Below, one piece after another: positions 10,947-25,500 of a stretch of DNA of 64,000 nt. Position numbers and translations under genes: made by a program. The notes below the pieces were generated by a model. It was not told the origin of the DNA. It did no database searches and saw only the letters and a list, made by a program, of their open reading frames with translations. Origin of the DNA: Tubiluchus corallicola (taxonomy: Eukaryota > Priapulida > Priapulimorpha > Priapulimorphida > Tubiluchidae); assembly GCA_030141605.1 (NCBI GenBank), contig JAQGDQ010000392.1:60001-124000 (forward strand), written 5' to 3'. Numbering within the stretch: the stretch's first letter is position 1; every line of letters begins with the position of its first letter.

Positions 10947-11650
10947 AATAAAGTGTGTTTCAATGTGCAGCTATAATTGCTGAAATAAAAATTCAATCAC
11001 GACATAAATATGGTACATTTACCACCTTTAGAAAAGAAAAGGACTTAAGTGTGTTAATTATAAATAACTTGAAGTCTACAAACAGCGTACTGATGAGGTG
11101 AAGCATGATATCAAAAGTTTAGGAATAACAAATCGACAATTTGTATGAAAAACTAGGAGTTAAGAAAACATAAAGAGATTTGATAATTAGGCATAGGGGT
11201 CAGGTGGCATGAAGAGACTTAGGGATGTTTACACCAGTAGTCCCAAATCGTCAAGGAGCACCCTGTGAAAATCTACAAAGACAGAGCTAAATTAGACTGC
11301 AGAAAATACTTTGTCACAAAAAGATAATTTAGAGAGTGTGGTTTGTAGACATTTGGGCCCTAGATGTTTGGGTTCTAGATATCTGGGCTCTCAACATTTA
11401 GGCCCTGTATATTTGGGCCCTAGACTTTTGGACACTGCATTTGGGTCCTGGTATTCGTGCTCAGATAACTTGGAGCAAAAACAGTGGTGGAGGCAGGGGT
11501 AACAACAACAACAAACACGGGTTTGGCTCTACTAGTCGTTGTACACTCCATTTTACTAATTACACAGAAATACTCGAAACTTTTTAATTGCAGTAGCCTT
11601 TGTACCTATTATCTACTGATATATGTATTACTGACCTGCTACTATGCACT
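10947..11650. other. Intergenic, COMMD1 upstream region
   Basis: No coding sequence recognised apart from the minisatellite at 11353-11455. The COMMD1 promoter should be in the left few hundred bases, but no defined element is visible. Confidence 0.4.
11353..11455. repeat. Minisatellite, about seven 15-bp units
   Basis: Units such as TTGGGCCCTAGATGT, TTGGGTTCTAGATAT, CTGGGCTCTCAACAT, TTAGGCCCTGTATAT and TTGGGCCCTAGACTT follow in register (one unit 13 bp). It produces a spurious open frame of LG-rich repeats. Intergenic between COMMD1 and the GDPD5-like gene. Confidence 0.9.
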
Positions 11651-11699
11651 ACAGTAAAACCAGGCTTTAAAATCAATGATGTAAAGAACATTTATGGAC

Positions 11700-12345
11700 T
11701 CACGGATATTAAAAATATAACGGAAATTAAGATGATGACATAGAAATTTTTCAAAAGAAGTGGGAAGATTTACTATGTCCTAAGTGCAGAAAACAAGAAG
11801 ATACAACAGAGCATGCACTACGTTATGAGAAAGTTGAAGGAATAATAAATAAGTATAGAGACTGTTATGCCTATTGAAACAGGTACTCTTTTACAATTAA
11901 TAAAAGCATTTCAAAGAAATCAAGGAATCTAGAAAAAATGAGTTATATCAGTTACATGAAAAAGTAATAAGCGGGAAGGATGACGCTCGTATGCAGAGAT
12001 GGAATGATTATATAATGCGTTTAATGAAAAAAATGCCCTTGCACACTTAAAAGTTGTGCTCATCATACTAAAGTAAAGGAGGAGCCAGTGAACCGCTAAT
12101 CGCATCGAATACTAAAGTGACGAAAAGGACAAGGTAAGACAATATAGTGTTTTGTGATGCATAAGTGTTAGTTCATTGTTAAGTTTTTTTACATTTGCAC
12201 AATCTGCATTCACTAAGTTCATTTCCAGTTCCTTTGAATTTACTTTTTTTTCAAAACACCACGTTTTAAGCAACAAAAGTAGTCTTCGCAATTTTTGTTT
12301 GTCAGAATATCTTGTAGAATAGTCAGATCTGCCGGCCGTTTTTCA
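11700..12345 (+). mobile_element. Decayed LINE 3' end (C-terminal Cys-His motif plus 3' tail)
   Basis: Reading frame around 11730-11880 gives KWEDLLCPKC, then RKQEDTTEHALRY: a C-x2-C...H pattern like the zinc-knuckle end of several non-LTR retrotransposon polyproteins. Stops follow. The section 12129-12345 is repeated at 10453-10670 and would be the 3' untranslated tail. Family not determined; the remaining reverse transcriptase is absent. Confidence 0.5.
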
Positions 12346-14834
12346 CGACCAACAATTCTATTATGGTGACACACGATCTTGTGTAGTACGTGTGGCATTT
12401 AAAACTAGTAATGACACTTGAAAATTTTCCTACTTAAAAAGGCAACCAAGGCACTGTGACAATTATTTTAGGAAGTAAAAGATGAAACCTCCTAACAGTG
12501 CAGTTTATTTCTACGTCGAATCTTACAAGACACTTTTGTTTAGCATTCCAGACATCGAGATGCGAAAAGAAATGCTTTCATTAATAATTACAGCTTTTTA
12601 AATGGCGCAACCTGTTTTCGTTTTGTTTGTTGTGCCTTTGATTTTAATTCTATAGTTCTTTTATTGTTTTCACTGTGCCCTTTCACCTCACGTTGTGTGT
12701 GTGCGTGGGTACGTGTTCGTTGGGCTGGACAACCAAAAGCGCCTATTACAACCAGTGAATCATGTAATATTGTAGACAGGTATAAGCTAGAGATGGCAAT
12801 TCAATGTCTACTTAGCTACAAATAATATTTTTGGAAGACAGCGATTTTGTGCAGCTGAATATGTGAAGTGTCTGGAGTATGATTCAAAACGACATAGCCA
12901 TATTTAGAAAAAACAATGATCAAAACTTTACTTGTTTCTGATAAACGATGATAAATTACTTAGCGAGAATTGGTTACTTCCTTTGTATGTGATGTTCCAC
13001 AATACTGAAATAGTCTAAAAGCTTAAAACCGACAATTATTATTTACGTATCTCAAGAAATAAAGTGCACAGCAGCAATGCATCTCAAAAATGCTGGTTAG
13101 GAGTGGTAGCTTACCATTGTACAGAAACAAATAAGTCATCTATAAAAAATGTTGTACATTTATTATCTATTTACACTGGATAACAACAGAGTTGTGTACA
13201 CATACATAATGGTAATAAAAATTCTGTATACTACATAATGCACTAGCCAATTTAAAAATGTAGTGCAATAGTCAAATTCTCACAGTTATAATGTACAAAT
13301 TTCATACAATGTACTTACATAATATCATAAAAAATTGTTTTGTTTTACATAATTGTAAACCATAATAACTATTAAGCAAAATCTATACTGCTGCTAACAA
13401 AAGCCTAGCAAAAAGACTCTTTAGTATAATCATGATTATGAGTAAAACAATTATAATGATCTAATTGCATGAAATACTCCATGTAGTATTTCCAAAATTA
13501 ACTCGGTAGATTTTACACTAGATCAACTAGTCTTAAATTATAATTCTGACTAATAAAGCTCATAAATAATTCAAGTTAATAAGAAAATGTTCAGCTACCT
13601 GTAAGGAATATAACTTAATGAATATGAAATTGTAGTTCGTGTTTATCACATAGGCAACGCATATGTAAAAAGTCTACTAGTAGATTTAAACTGACATTTC
13701 TTTTAAAAACATGAGTATCTAAAAAAGAATTCGTCGCACTGATTATTAGACTAAACGCTCTTAAAAAATGACATAATTTCAGTTATATTCAATAGTGAGA
13801 TGCAACTAATCAACAAACTGAAGCAAAAATAATTCTCAGAAAGCTTACCACAATCTAAAATCCTACCAGACAATATGGAAAGTATAAACATTAATCAAAG
13901 CATGTGCCCGATGATTCGAATACAGCAATACGGACCCAAATACTAAACAGATGAGTGATCACAAGACTTCTCTGTGCAGTTTCGTGTCCCTTTTCCTCCC
14001 AACCATTTATCTCTTTAATAAATCACGGACATACACCCGAATTTGGCTAAGATATCTCTATCAATTCAGTATCTCGTCTTAGCCATTATTTGGTCTTGCC
14101 ACAACCATCAACATGACACACAGACCCTGTCATTGAATGCAAGCATATTGGCTTGCACATTGCTGAGCTATATTACCAAGAACTGTATTATAATATTATC
14201 ATGATGAAATAGAAATAAATGAAAAGGGTAATTAAAATCACAATAAGGTTATATGAAGTTCTGATATGCATTTATATTAATTTAGATTTAGAATTGAAAA
14301 TGTGTACTATTTACATATTTTGCAGTGGTAACTGTAGTTTACTTTTCAGAGTTTATACATGGCTCGTTAATTCCAGCCTTTGATTGTGCACAATTCTTGT
14401 GTGCAGTAGGCACATTATACTTGATTGTCTTAACACTGTAATTGGACATTTGCACTGTTATCATTATGCTAGCTGCAGTTTTAAATTATAACAAAATGGC
14501 AGTAACAGGCCCTGACCTGAATCTGGACGTCTTAAAGATACCTGTACTTTCTCAACGTATTATGCAAATTAGAGATTGTTACCATTTGAATGCTGCTTTC
14601 CCCAAGGACATAAAAGTGAGTCTCAAGAATGTTCTCCGGCAGTATACAGTTTTTGTCACTTCAATGGTCAACAGCCACAACTGGAAACCCTTGTCCAGAC
14701 AATCAGTTGGAATGAAGATCACAACAGCCAACATATTAAAGAAGGCAACTGCACAGTTTATTCTTTTGGCTTCATGCACTTCATCTGTGCATTTACACAA
14801 TTTCTAAGCTCACGGTCTCACGAAGATTCACATA
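12346..14834. other. Intergenic, 3' flank of the GDPD5-like gene
   Basis: AT-rich with no recognisable gene on either strand. The segment just left of 14835 is probably 3' untranslated sequence; TTTATT at 14757-14762 is a candidate minus-strand poly(A) signal. Confidence 0.4.
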
Positions 14835-17800
14835 TTATGTGTTTATATAATGATTCGATGCTTGCACTATTACATCATTATTCTCAAGAGCCTGTAGAAA
14901 AGAATCATCGTCTAAATTTGTCATGCTTCCACCGAGCGTGTCCTGATATTGAATACTCAAACTCGTCGGATCCCGGTCAAATAACGAGTGGGTCCTGCTT
15001 CCTTTCCGCTCAGTGTCGACTATGTACAATAATCTTTCTCTCATGCTACTCTTGTGCCGTTTCTTAGAGCTGCTACTGCTGCCACCTGCAGACTTCAAAC
15101 TTATACTCTCTGGCTTGAGATTACTCCGTGCATGGAAATAGCTGAAAATAAATGCAGTATTGAAGATACATAAAATTATATAAGAAAAAATACAAAAATA
15201 TGACTACAGAGTATATAAACTGCAATTTTAAGAAAGATTGCAATACTAATATTCCGGAAATGACGGTTAACTGCTCTTTTTCGGTTGTTTTATAGATGTA
15301 GGGTTTATTCTCGCATTTCAAATGACCGATTATTACCATGCCAATTACCTGGCTCCATACCTTTTACATATGGGGATTAGGTGTCAGTGATGACACAAGA
15401 ATAAAAATAATTTGGAAAAAACAAACTTTGCTTGCAGAAAAACAACAGACTTCAAAACTCGCAATAAATCAATAACTGCATTCATGGAATGAAAAACACA
15501 AAAGACATGTTCATGCAAAGTAATTCAGTCCGCATTCAATGTATTTGATGAACAAATTTAATGAGTGATTACACTAATCACAGCGCACTTTGTCGAAGAC
15601 TGTACAGTTATCACATTTCAAACACATTGCTTTTCATTTGTATGTAAAGTGCACAGTTTTGGCTTGAGAAATAGGCGTATAAACAGAACTATTATGGCTC
15701 AAGACAAATTACCAAAAAAAAAACGACAATTTCAATACAACTCCAAAGCAATCCATTAGAACTGACAGAAGAAAGAGGTTGCATCATGCATGCATGGCAT
15801 TCTCAACAACAATCATGCATACTGTATAAACAACAAACCTCACTATAGACGGGCACTAATACTGTTTACAGTAGGTAGATGCCAGACAAGCTGTTTACTT
15901 GATGATTTCCTAAACACAACATTGTTTACAATCATACCAGACTTACTAAAGTTATAAAGCAGTAACATTTCCGTTAGAAATAAATTATAATTAGCAATCA
16001 CACATCATGGTAAGACAGACAGAGTGATACGTAAATGCATTTTAATGACAGTGCTCTTGTTATATACGTATTAACATAAAGAAACATTTTAATTTTATGC
16101 TGCAGGTACACAGTGCAAAAATGAAAAATTCTAGTTTACACCTTACACTCGTACTAAAAATTTGTGCTTACACCAGACACACGGGCGAACTGTGCTGACC
16201 AAAACTGACCAAAGAAAAACCTTTACAAGACAAATGAATCGTCTTGAGTATCATCTCTGTATTTTCTTAAACGAACTCAAGGTGATGAACTTGTTGACTT
16301 TGCTGGATCATTATGTCCAATATATGCAAATTTGTGAGAAAGGTGTATTAAGGGTGAGCGTGTACTGCTGCTGTTACCTTGTGGAGAATATGGCAAATAA
16401 GCTTCACTAAACTAAAGATCAGTTGACAAAGAGCAGTTTATTACAGTAATAATGACTTTACCTGGCAAAACTGAAGATCAAGAATGTATGTCTGATGAAT
16501 GGATTTGCCAAGACAACAATTATAATGAGATATCAAAAATACCAACAAATGTTGCTTATAAGAAGGTATGGTCATTAAATGAGCTTAGCTTTGGAAATGT
16601 ACATTTGACAGATGATTATTAATCTAGCATACCCTGAGAATCACCTATGTGGACGACATAAGAAAATTTTGAGTGCCCTAAAAAACTTCACAGCAAAGTG
16701 AAAATCAAGAAATGATACCCAGTTTCCTCATTCACAGCAGACGTATGTGGACAGATGTGCATGCATAGCATGTGCAAGATTTGGAGCTCATATTAATGAC
16801 TGACATCAAATAAAATGGACTATATTTGATATCAGTAGCTAGGATTTTTTCACCAGCACTTCGCCAGCCATGTCTGCTTTCACTTCCAGTAATAGCTACA
16901 GTTGTCTTCAAACTGATGGGTTGTTTTTGTTAGATAAAATATGGTTTACTATTTCAGTCTTAGAAGATTCACTGACCAAAAGTATACAAGATTTTGCCCT
17001 GCATGTGACATACTTCACAAGTTGTCTAGTGTTCAAATTCAACTTTGTAAGAAAGGTAAAAAAGTGACCACAACAAGGTGTTACAATTAAGAAAAAAACT
17101 TGTTCAGAAAAGAACAAGTAGGCTTCAGTTTCAAAATTTCATTTTTACAAGAACATTTGCTCTCATGATCTTTCATCAGCTAAAAACCGACATGTTGAAT
17201 GATGCAGATAAAAAATGCAGCTGATGAAGCCAGTGGGTGTGAAAATAAATCACTTTGAGAACTCAAAAAAGAGGCTATGATGTGAAAACATAATTAGCAT
17301 ACACCTTTGTCTGCAAATCTGCAGTTTTTATTGCACCTTACCAAGTATTAAAAAACAATACTGTTACATTGCTAACCACTGCAAGTGCAGTTGATTAGTT
17401 CAGAGACTAGATAACAAAGTAGAAATAATTGTGACATCAGTTACAGCACTTACCATTGCACACTTATCATTATGCAAATGACTATGATAGATACGACATC
17501 AACCACAACCCAAGTCACCAGAAACACCATCGAGTTCTGTAAAAACAATAATGCTTTAGACATAGAATACATCAATGTCAACAACTGAATGTTTATGAAA
17601 TAAAAGCTAATGCTGCAAAAGACAAGAAGTAACAATCTTAACAAGAAAGCATTATTACCATCAGACAGTATCAACATTTACTCAGTATTCTTGTACTTAA
17701 ATGGCCAAATGCAGTAAAATTCAGGGTTAAGTTTAAAGACTTGAAAATCTAATTTAGGTCTACTAAGCACAGAGGGAACTTAAATAATTTGTACTGCACT

Positions 17801-19448
17801 GATGAACAACAACAAGAAGTTCATGCAATTTACTTAAAAAAGCACTCAAAAATGAAAGGATTAAACCACATTTCTTGGAAAATGGCTTCTGCATATACAT
17901 ACCATAGCTAAGAGTGGTGTCTTTAGACCATGAAACTTATGACAATTATCTGTTACAACTGATTCCACGCCTACACACCAATAATATGAGAACAACCATG
18001 GACTGTTAACAGCGTACATGTTCACATCAATGCCATTATTTTCATAGTGTCTGAAAAACAGCACAATTATGAACCAATTTTTGTATTTTAGGTCTTTTTA
18101 TGAGCGTCATTTCATCTTGTTTACATTCAGAAAACAACTTGCACAGAGCACATTACTAAAATACATTACAATATACACACGCCTTACTATTTCTGATAAA
18201 ACAATAGAATTTCAATAATCATTTTTTTGCCATTTCTTCTCATGCAATAAGTGGGCAATGCATGATACAACCAGTTCTACCTGAAATTCAAAGATGTCAT
18301 TGACAGTTTGTACAACAAGTTACTGTAACGGCAGAAACTAAATTTTTTGTCAATTTGTAACACAACATACATTTATAATTTTATATAAAGACACATTAAA
18401 TTATATTTATCTAAAATGTAGAATACAACTACCAGCTTTTACAGGCAAGACTGAATTTAATAACGAATTACCTGTTGTCACAATATAGGATTGTGCTTTT
18501 CAGAAAAGTCACACAAAGTCCAGTTTCAAATACGAAACGTACAATGAAAATGCATTAGATAATCAATAGCAAAGGCGTAAAATCTTGGAAAATTACTAAA
18601 ATGTTTCACAGAATCAATGCAAACTAAAAACTGTCATTTATTGAAATAAATGCATTTCTATGCATTCACGGAGTTGTCAAAGACATACACATATAACATT
18701 TTCATGCAGAATAAATATTAACCTGATTTCTTTATCACTGATATCCGACGACTGCATGTTTAATTTGAAAATCTTCAATCGTCGCAAATCTTCCACTTTG
18801 TTCTTAGATTCGGAAATGTAGACAAAATGTGGTGCTTTGCTCTGTACAAATGCTTTAGTGTCGTCATGTGGAAGCCACCACACCTGAATAAAAAAATGAA
18901 CAACAGAGATCAATAATAACCCCGTTGCCTCATAAGCTTGTCCCACATTGTTTTGCAAAAGAAGAACACGGCTAAATGTGTCTGCAAGTGAATCTGACTA
19001 TTGTTTGTATAAGACTCATTTCATCAGCACTGCTGCAAGTTCAAGATGCCAATCTCTAGCACGCCTAGATAAAACATGATACAAGAGGAGCATCACTCTG
19101 GACACCCAATCTGTTTTGTAAATATTTCAATTGGGATTGTGTCACGTTCTGATTCAACCCTCAGACTGTGTAAACACAAAACATCCATTTTACCTAGGAT
19201 GCTACATTAGATAACAGATGAATTCATTATTGAAAATTGACATAAAAAGTGGTTTTCAGCAATTGGCTACCTACATCTAGCATTTTTATTAAACTAGTAC
19301 ATATTCTGCAAAGCGCTAAATTTCCCTGACTCATTCAAATCCATTAGATTCAAAGACAAATTTTCAACTAAATCAAATTGACATTTCGGAGTTGAATAAT
19401 CCAGAGCTTGCTACATAAGCTAGTAAGCCATACTGTTCGTGAAGGATC

Positions 19449-19502
<54 letters not shown>

Positions 19503-22500
19503 ACTGCTACTGCTACTGCTACTGCTACTGCTACTGCTACTGCTACTACTACTTGCTAGGCACTCACTGTTTAATTGTATACCCATTACACATGAAACGG
19601 CCACACTGCATGAAACATTTCAGTTTTTTAGCACAAGTACGTACCAGCTGTTCAGGAATGCCAGTAGGTAGAATAACTTTTAGAGTTTGGTTAATAAAGT
19701 CATTATAATAAGGATGATCATCAGGTGGTTGTATCAAATCAAACATTAAACTGGTGTTATATTGATGACAAAGGGCGACCAATTCTGCCAAAGATGGAAT
19801 CCTCTGTTCCTGTGCTGTTTGTCTCTCTTCAGAGGTAAGAGAGTCGGCAGTGTAAAACGGATCGTCCTACAAATATAATGCAAATGCGATAGTCGTTTGA
19901 AATCACAATACAAGAATTCAAAAGCATTTTCAAGTGATTTTTTCCATTCATTTCAGCACTCTAGGTAAAAAATTGGTAATATGGCACCAGGTTATAAACT
20001 TCCTCTATCCGTTAATAGATGGCGTCACTTTCTGTAGAGCATACTACCAGCGGTGTTTACAATGTTTGTGTCACCAGCTATAAAATTTGTTACACAGCTG
20101 ACAGAAACTAACACATCTTGTGAAAATTTTAGTACATTACAAATGTAGTATGTACAAAAGTTACAGACTTCAAAATATTTTTATTATACATACTGGCTAT
20201 ATAATACCTATTGAACCATTCTGAAACTTTGCAGTTGCTTTAATAATTACTAAGATATTAATAGTCAATTAAGCTATTTAACGTTAGTTAATACTGAATT
20301 TAACTTTTTCCAGAAACGAAAGAGGCGCTCAATCACAAAACAAAAAAGCATTCAAGGTACTCGTTGTTAGGATTACTGGGCAAATGACGCAAATAATTAC
20401 ATTATTTACCTGTAAAAACCAAGAGCCCGCATTTAGCTGCCTTAACTGAGTAAAATTTAGATATGCTATATTAAACTGAGCTTCTTCTGGAAATATCTCT
20501 TCTATATTTGTCGTCCTGATACCATCGTAATCATGCATCATGAATGGAATGCCATCAACACTATTACAAAAAAAGATTGTTTTTACACTTCGTACGTTGG
20601 GGTTTTATGCAAGGTTTGTTTAATTTATGAAAAAAACATTTCTAATTTTACTTTACATTGAAGTTCATCTGTTTTTAAGAATATTGGCACCTCATAGCAA
20701 GTGCAATGCTGACATTGATTCATTGTCACTTCAATCAATTTTATTCATTGTTTATTTATGGAGTTAGATTAGAATAAAAGATGTGGTTAAAAATAATCTC
20801 ACATCAACTTCTGAATGGTTTTTGTTGAAAATTCACTCTTATATTCATTCTGAAAGGTGACGATGGAAATTCTTGTCATTTTTATATTAATAAAAAGTCT
20901 CTGGTAACGTGGCATACTAAACAACGTTAAAACGCTTTAAGCTAAAATGGTTAGCAGTAAATAAACTGCTGATATGGTTGTCTATAAGGTTTCTTACCTT
21001 ATTCGGACGTCACTTTCTATACCAAAGGCATTATACTTGATAGCTGTTGCAAATGACATTATGGTATTTTCTGGACTAATCTGAAAAATGTAATAAATCA
21101 GGTCTCAGTGCAAATTAATATTAAAGTATTTGAATGACAAGTCAATATAATGCAGGTGCATCAACATGTTTTAAAACAGATGATAAAACTGTAGATAACT
21201 TCTTTCTTTACATTTAAGATAGTTCACAGTGGCGAAATGAAATGCGGCTGTATTTTATGCTTTTTCTCAACCTTGAGATTTTTTTAATATAAAATCATTA
21301 AAAATTCTAAATGATTCTAAATGATTATCTGATAAACATCACTAGAGTCTTATCTGTAACTCCAACAGACACACACAACAAAAGAGAAAAAATAAATTAC
21401 ACACACAGACACACGCATACGGAAGTGCTAAATATATTCAACACTGAATTGTGAATACCAAAAGCTTTTTTGCATCATTTAAGCAAATAGCTGTAAAGAC
21501 ACACTGAACTGTCGATTGAGGTTTACAATTATGAATCAGCAAACTTTCATAAAGGTTCAGGTCTGTAGCAGTTCAAGCAGAATTTATAATAGTGAAATAT
21601 CCTATGCCATGGTTTATCATTACTAGTAATGATATGCCTTTGCAGCTATTTGCATGCTGAACATATACAGGTATTAGCTCGTGTGTTTTTCGTTTTTTCT
21701 TTCATTATATGAGTTTACTGCCTATTGTGGAAGACTTTGATGATGTTTGTGAAACATCGGTATGTTCTTATATGTTGCAATATATAAAGGACATTCTGTA
21801 TTCCGACTTTTGGAATATCCATTTCCTTTAAAGATTTTCCGCTGCCTAATTTCAGCTTTGTATCTTTGCTTTGACATTTATTACATATCATAGCACTGCT
21901 TCTTATAGCATAAAGAAAATTGTCACACCAATTTTCATTGTCACAGTTATTAATAATTCAGTCTTCTCACATTGTCATCATCTGCTGTATGTTATGTTTA
22001 TTGGCACAACTAGAACTTTTCCTTTACCTGGCTGTGCAACTTCTACACTTCTAGAAGCAATATGAGAAATCTTAGAAAATATTTGGCACCTACCATGGAA
22101 GCACCTCGGTGAGCAAATATTAATGGCTTAACAGGCAGGTTTTCAGATTCAGCTATACATGGAGAATTCATCATCAGTGGACATAAGTAAAGAAATAACA
22201 TCACAGACAGAAACAAACTAAGCCATGCTAGTTTAAGACCTATCACAAAAAAACAATAAAGGAACATTAGCAAACTTGTAAACTTTTTCTAAAAAAATGA
22301 AAAATTGTTTTACTCTTTCACAAGTATGGATGTGTCATTTTTTAACCATTAGAAAATGTTACACACTGGCAAATATGAAATACGTAATTAAAGGAGGATT
22401 ATAGCACAACATTGCTATTATTTTATTCCATCAATCTCTCAATTGAATAAATCAATCTCTAAATAAAAGGTTGACTATGTACATACTCGTCTTTTCGACA

Positions 22501-25500
22501 GAATGGATGCCTCTTATAAAGAGCCAGGACAACAGTGTCATTGTAAACACACCAACTATGTGGAGAAATGGTGCAAAAACCTGAAAAACGAGATAAAAAA
22601 ATTGTTGAGTTAACAAGCAATTTCGGTTTTGTATTACATCTGAGGAAAATAGCCACACAAGTTGTTAGCCACTCGTTTTCACTAATTCGAAGAGAAAATT
22701 GAGAAGAGGCCAATTTTGCAAGAGAAAGAAAAGGAAGTTTTTTTAGATTGCTGCAGTTTTATCTTCAGTTGCATAAAGAGTTGCATGAGTGTTAGAAAAA
22801 ATCTTCTTGTAAAACCACTAGTGATCTGCAAAAGTTGTACACTTGAAACTTATAAAAATAGTTATCTATTATATCATGATGACAGTTTTCCTTCTGTGAT
22901 CAGTTCTCTCCGACGCTGTCCGCTGATTTAATAATCTCCCGCAAAAAAGCTTGCTCTTGCCTTCCATTTTTGAAAATGGGTGTTCTAGTACCAGGGCCGA
23001 GAAGCACCATGACAACATTTAACAAAAACACGTCACAACAAAATCAATAAATGATGTTATAGCAACCAGAACTGCACAACATTTGAACAAATAAAATCAA
23101 AATACATAGACACACGTTGGGCTTAATATTCCGTTTTCTTTCGCAATGGCAAGAAACACTTGAATGACACAATAGAAGTGACTGTAGTACTTCATCATGT
23201 AAAAGCTGGCAGCTGCTAATCAGTTTACAATTGTTAAGTGAGAAATAATTGAGGTTTTCGACTAACTTGTAAACTTAACTGCATCTTGTAATTAGCACTA
23301 AACTTAGACCACCATACACGGTGTTTGCACTTACTGAATAAAATTATGAAAATGTGGAAACAAATCGTTAATGCAATTCACACTGTGATTAAAGTTATTT
23401 TCAATTTTCAAACTGTCATCAATCTCAGTGTCATGCATGTGTCCGATTCTGTGTCAAGGACCAAACTAGGGTACAGGCAAGTTATATCCTATTCATGCAA
23501 TGCATAAAACGTTATCCATTCTAAGAAACTGTATTCTCACTAAGACAAATCATCTAAGCGGCAGTCTCTTTTGTCTCTTTTGCACGGAAGGATGGCTAGA
23601 TGTCTGCCAAGGTCAGCTGCCATTCTCTGTGGTCTGTAATTTACACTCTTTAGCCCACGGTCTCTAGTTCCCTGGAGCATCTTTGCAGTAACATGATAAG
23701 TCAGTTACGACAAACCGTAGGAAATATCATCTTGCACTGTTATTAACAGTTGCCTGTGAGAATTCTTGTATCATGCCATACCAAGCACGTTATTCAGACA
23801 CTAAATATCATGCAGGACAACTCTTGCATTACACTGAAGCAATATATTTTTGTAATGATACATTCGCCACACAAAAGTGCGTAATTTTCTATAATAATGG
23901 AAATTTTAAACCTGTAAATTATCTCCCAAAACCTGCTTGCAATAATTTTACTGCACCAATAAAAAATTTTTCCCCACACTGTAATTTCTATGACTGGTTG
24001 TAATGATTTCAAATTTAGTTCAATTAGCAAAAAAAAATCACACATTATCGACGTAAATTTCACTAAATCTTAAGCTAGAACATGAGAAAATAAACCAGTA
24101 AAGATTGGTACCATACTAGATAAGATTACAGAAAAGCGTGCTAAAATGAATCACCGCTTAATCAACAGTACTTACAACTAATGATCTAAGCACAATAGAC
24201 CACTGGGCTCTCCACAGGTCCGTGATCAATACAGTCGCTGTCACACAGCAAGTTAATATTCCCAACACGAATAACTTGTGCACAGAATGAATGTAGACTT
24301 CATAACCAAGTATTGTATGTACAATACAAAATATCTAGATGAAAGAGAAATGAGGTTATTGTACCAAACACACGGCAAATGGAGACTCCGCAGAATAACG
24401 ACTATAGTGAGACATAACTACGCATGCATAACTTTTTCTTTGTAACGTATACACAAGCGTTTAAAATCAAATCTGATTTTAATTGCCTTTTGGCTTTTCC
24501 TTTCCATAGTCAAATATCGGCTAATGGGCTGCGCTAATAGATTCAATGCTCTGTGACTGACAACTCTCACTTATTAAAGAGAGCTATAAAATGTACTGCA
24601 AGTAAGTAAGCAAACATTCTTAACTTTTTAGCACAACAGACAGTTCTACATCAGTCTAAAAGAAGAAAGCAAAAATGCAGATATAACTGCAAGAGCAAAG
24701 TCTAAAAAGTCTCATTTGTTGCCTTTGAAGTTTATAAAGTTATTTCAAAAGATTTACTTCTGTATTACTGTAAAAGATACTTAAAGTAGTGTATCTTGTA
24801 AATTTTTGTATTCTGGCATTATCTGTAACTGTGTACACACAAAATGCAAAAAATACATAAAAAGACAAATTTACTGAATTAACTTACCACTAACAAAGAT
24901 AAGTACACAGTAGTAGCTATAGACATGCTAACCATCACCCAGTGCCAGTCATACCAAAATTGTAATTTTGCTTCTAAATACCTAAAACATGTTCAAATAA
25001 CACTGCATCATACTGTTCAGTGTTTTCATTGGAATAAATATCACGTATGGGATTGGTTAATACTGATGGTGTAAATGTCCCTATTTGTTGCAGCTCACTA
25101 AAACTACAATGAAATCACATTTTCCAGACTCACATTTTTTATTTGTAATGATTTTATTGAAAAATTAATTGGAGAAAGACATCAGTGAAATGCTATTATT
25201 TTCTATCTTTTAGTTTTTTCAATTTGTAAAATCCGCTACACACAAAAATGAGAAAAAGTGAAAAAGTTACAGGCAAATTTAAGCCACGACACTGTCTTGC
25301 AACCTTCAAGTGCAAGCTTACACACATTTGCTTCCAATTATCAAAGAGAAACCGCGGCAGATGTAAGAAAAATGAAGGCTTCATGCTGGAAATGTGACAT
25401 GTAGGTTAACGTCGTACAAAATGTGCAAAAGTGGCTTCTAAGTTTTGTTGAAGGACGGAAAGGATGCCAGCGATGAAATGAGGCACCTTCAGATTTTTTA

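Noticed and set aside
11311-11502. Open frame with LGPRCLGSRYLGS repeats
   Set aside because: Product of the 15-bp minisatellite; intergenic and without family similarity.
19368-19708. Long open frames of poly-Leu, Cys/Tyr or Ser
   Set aside because: All come from the CTG/CTACTG repeat in a GDPD5-like intron; flanks have no coding signal.
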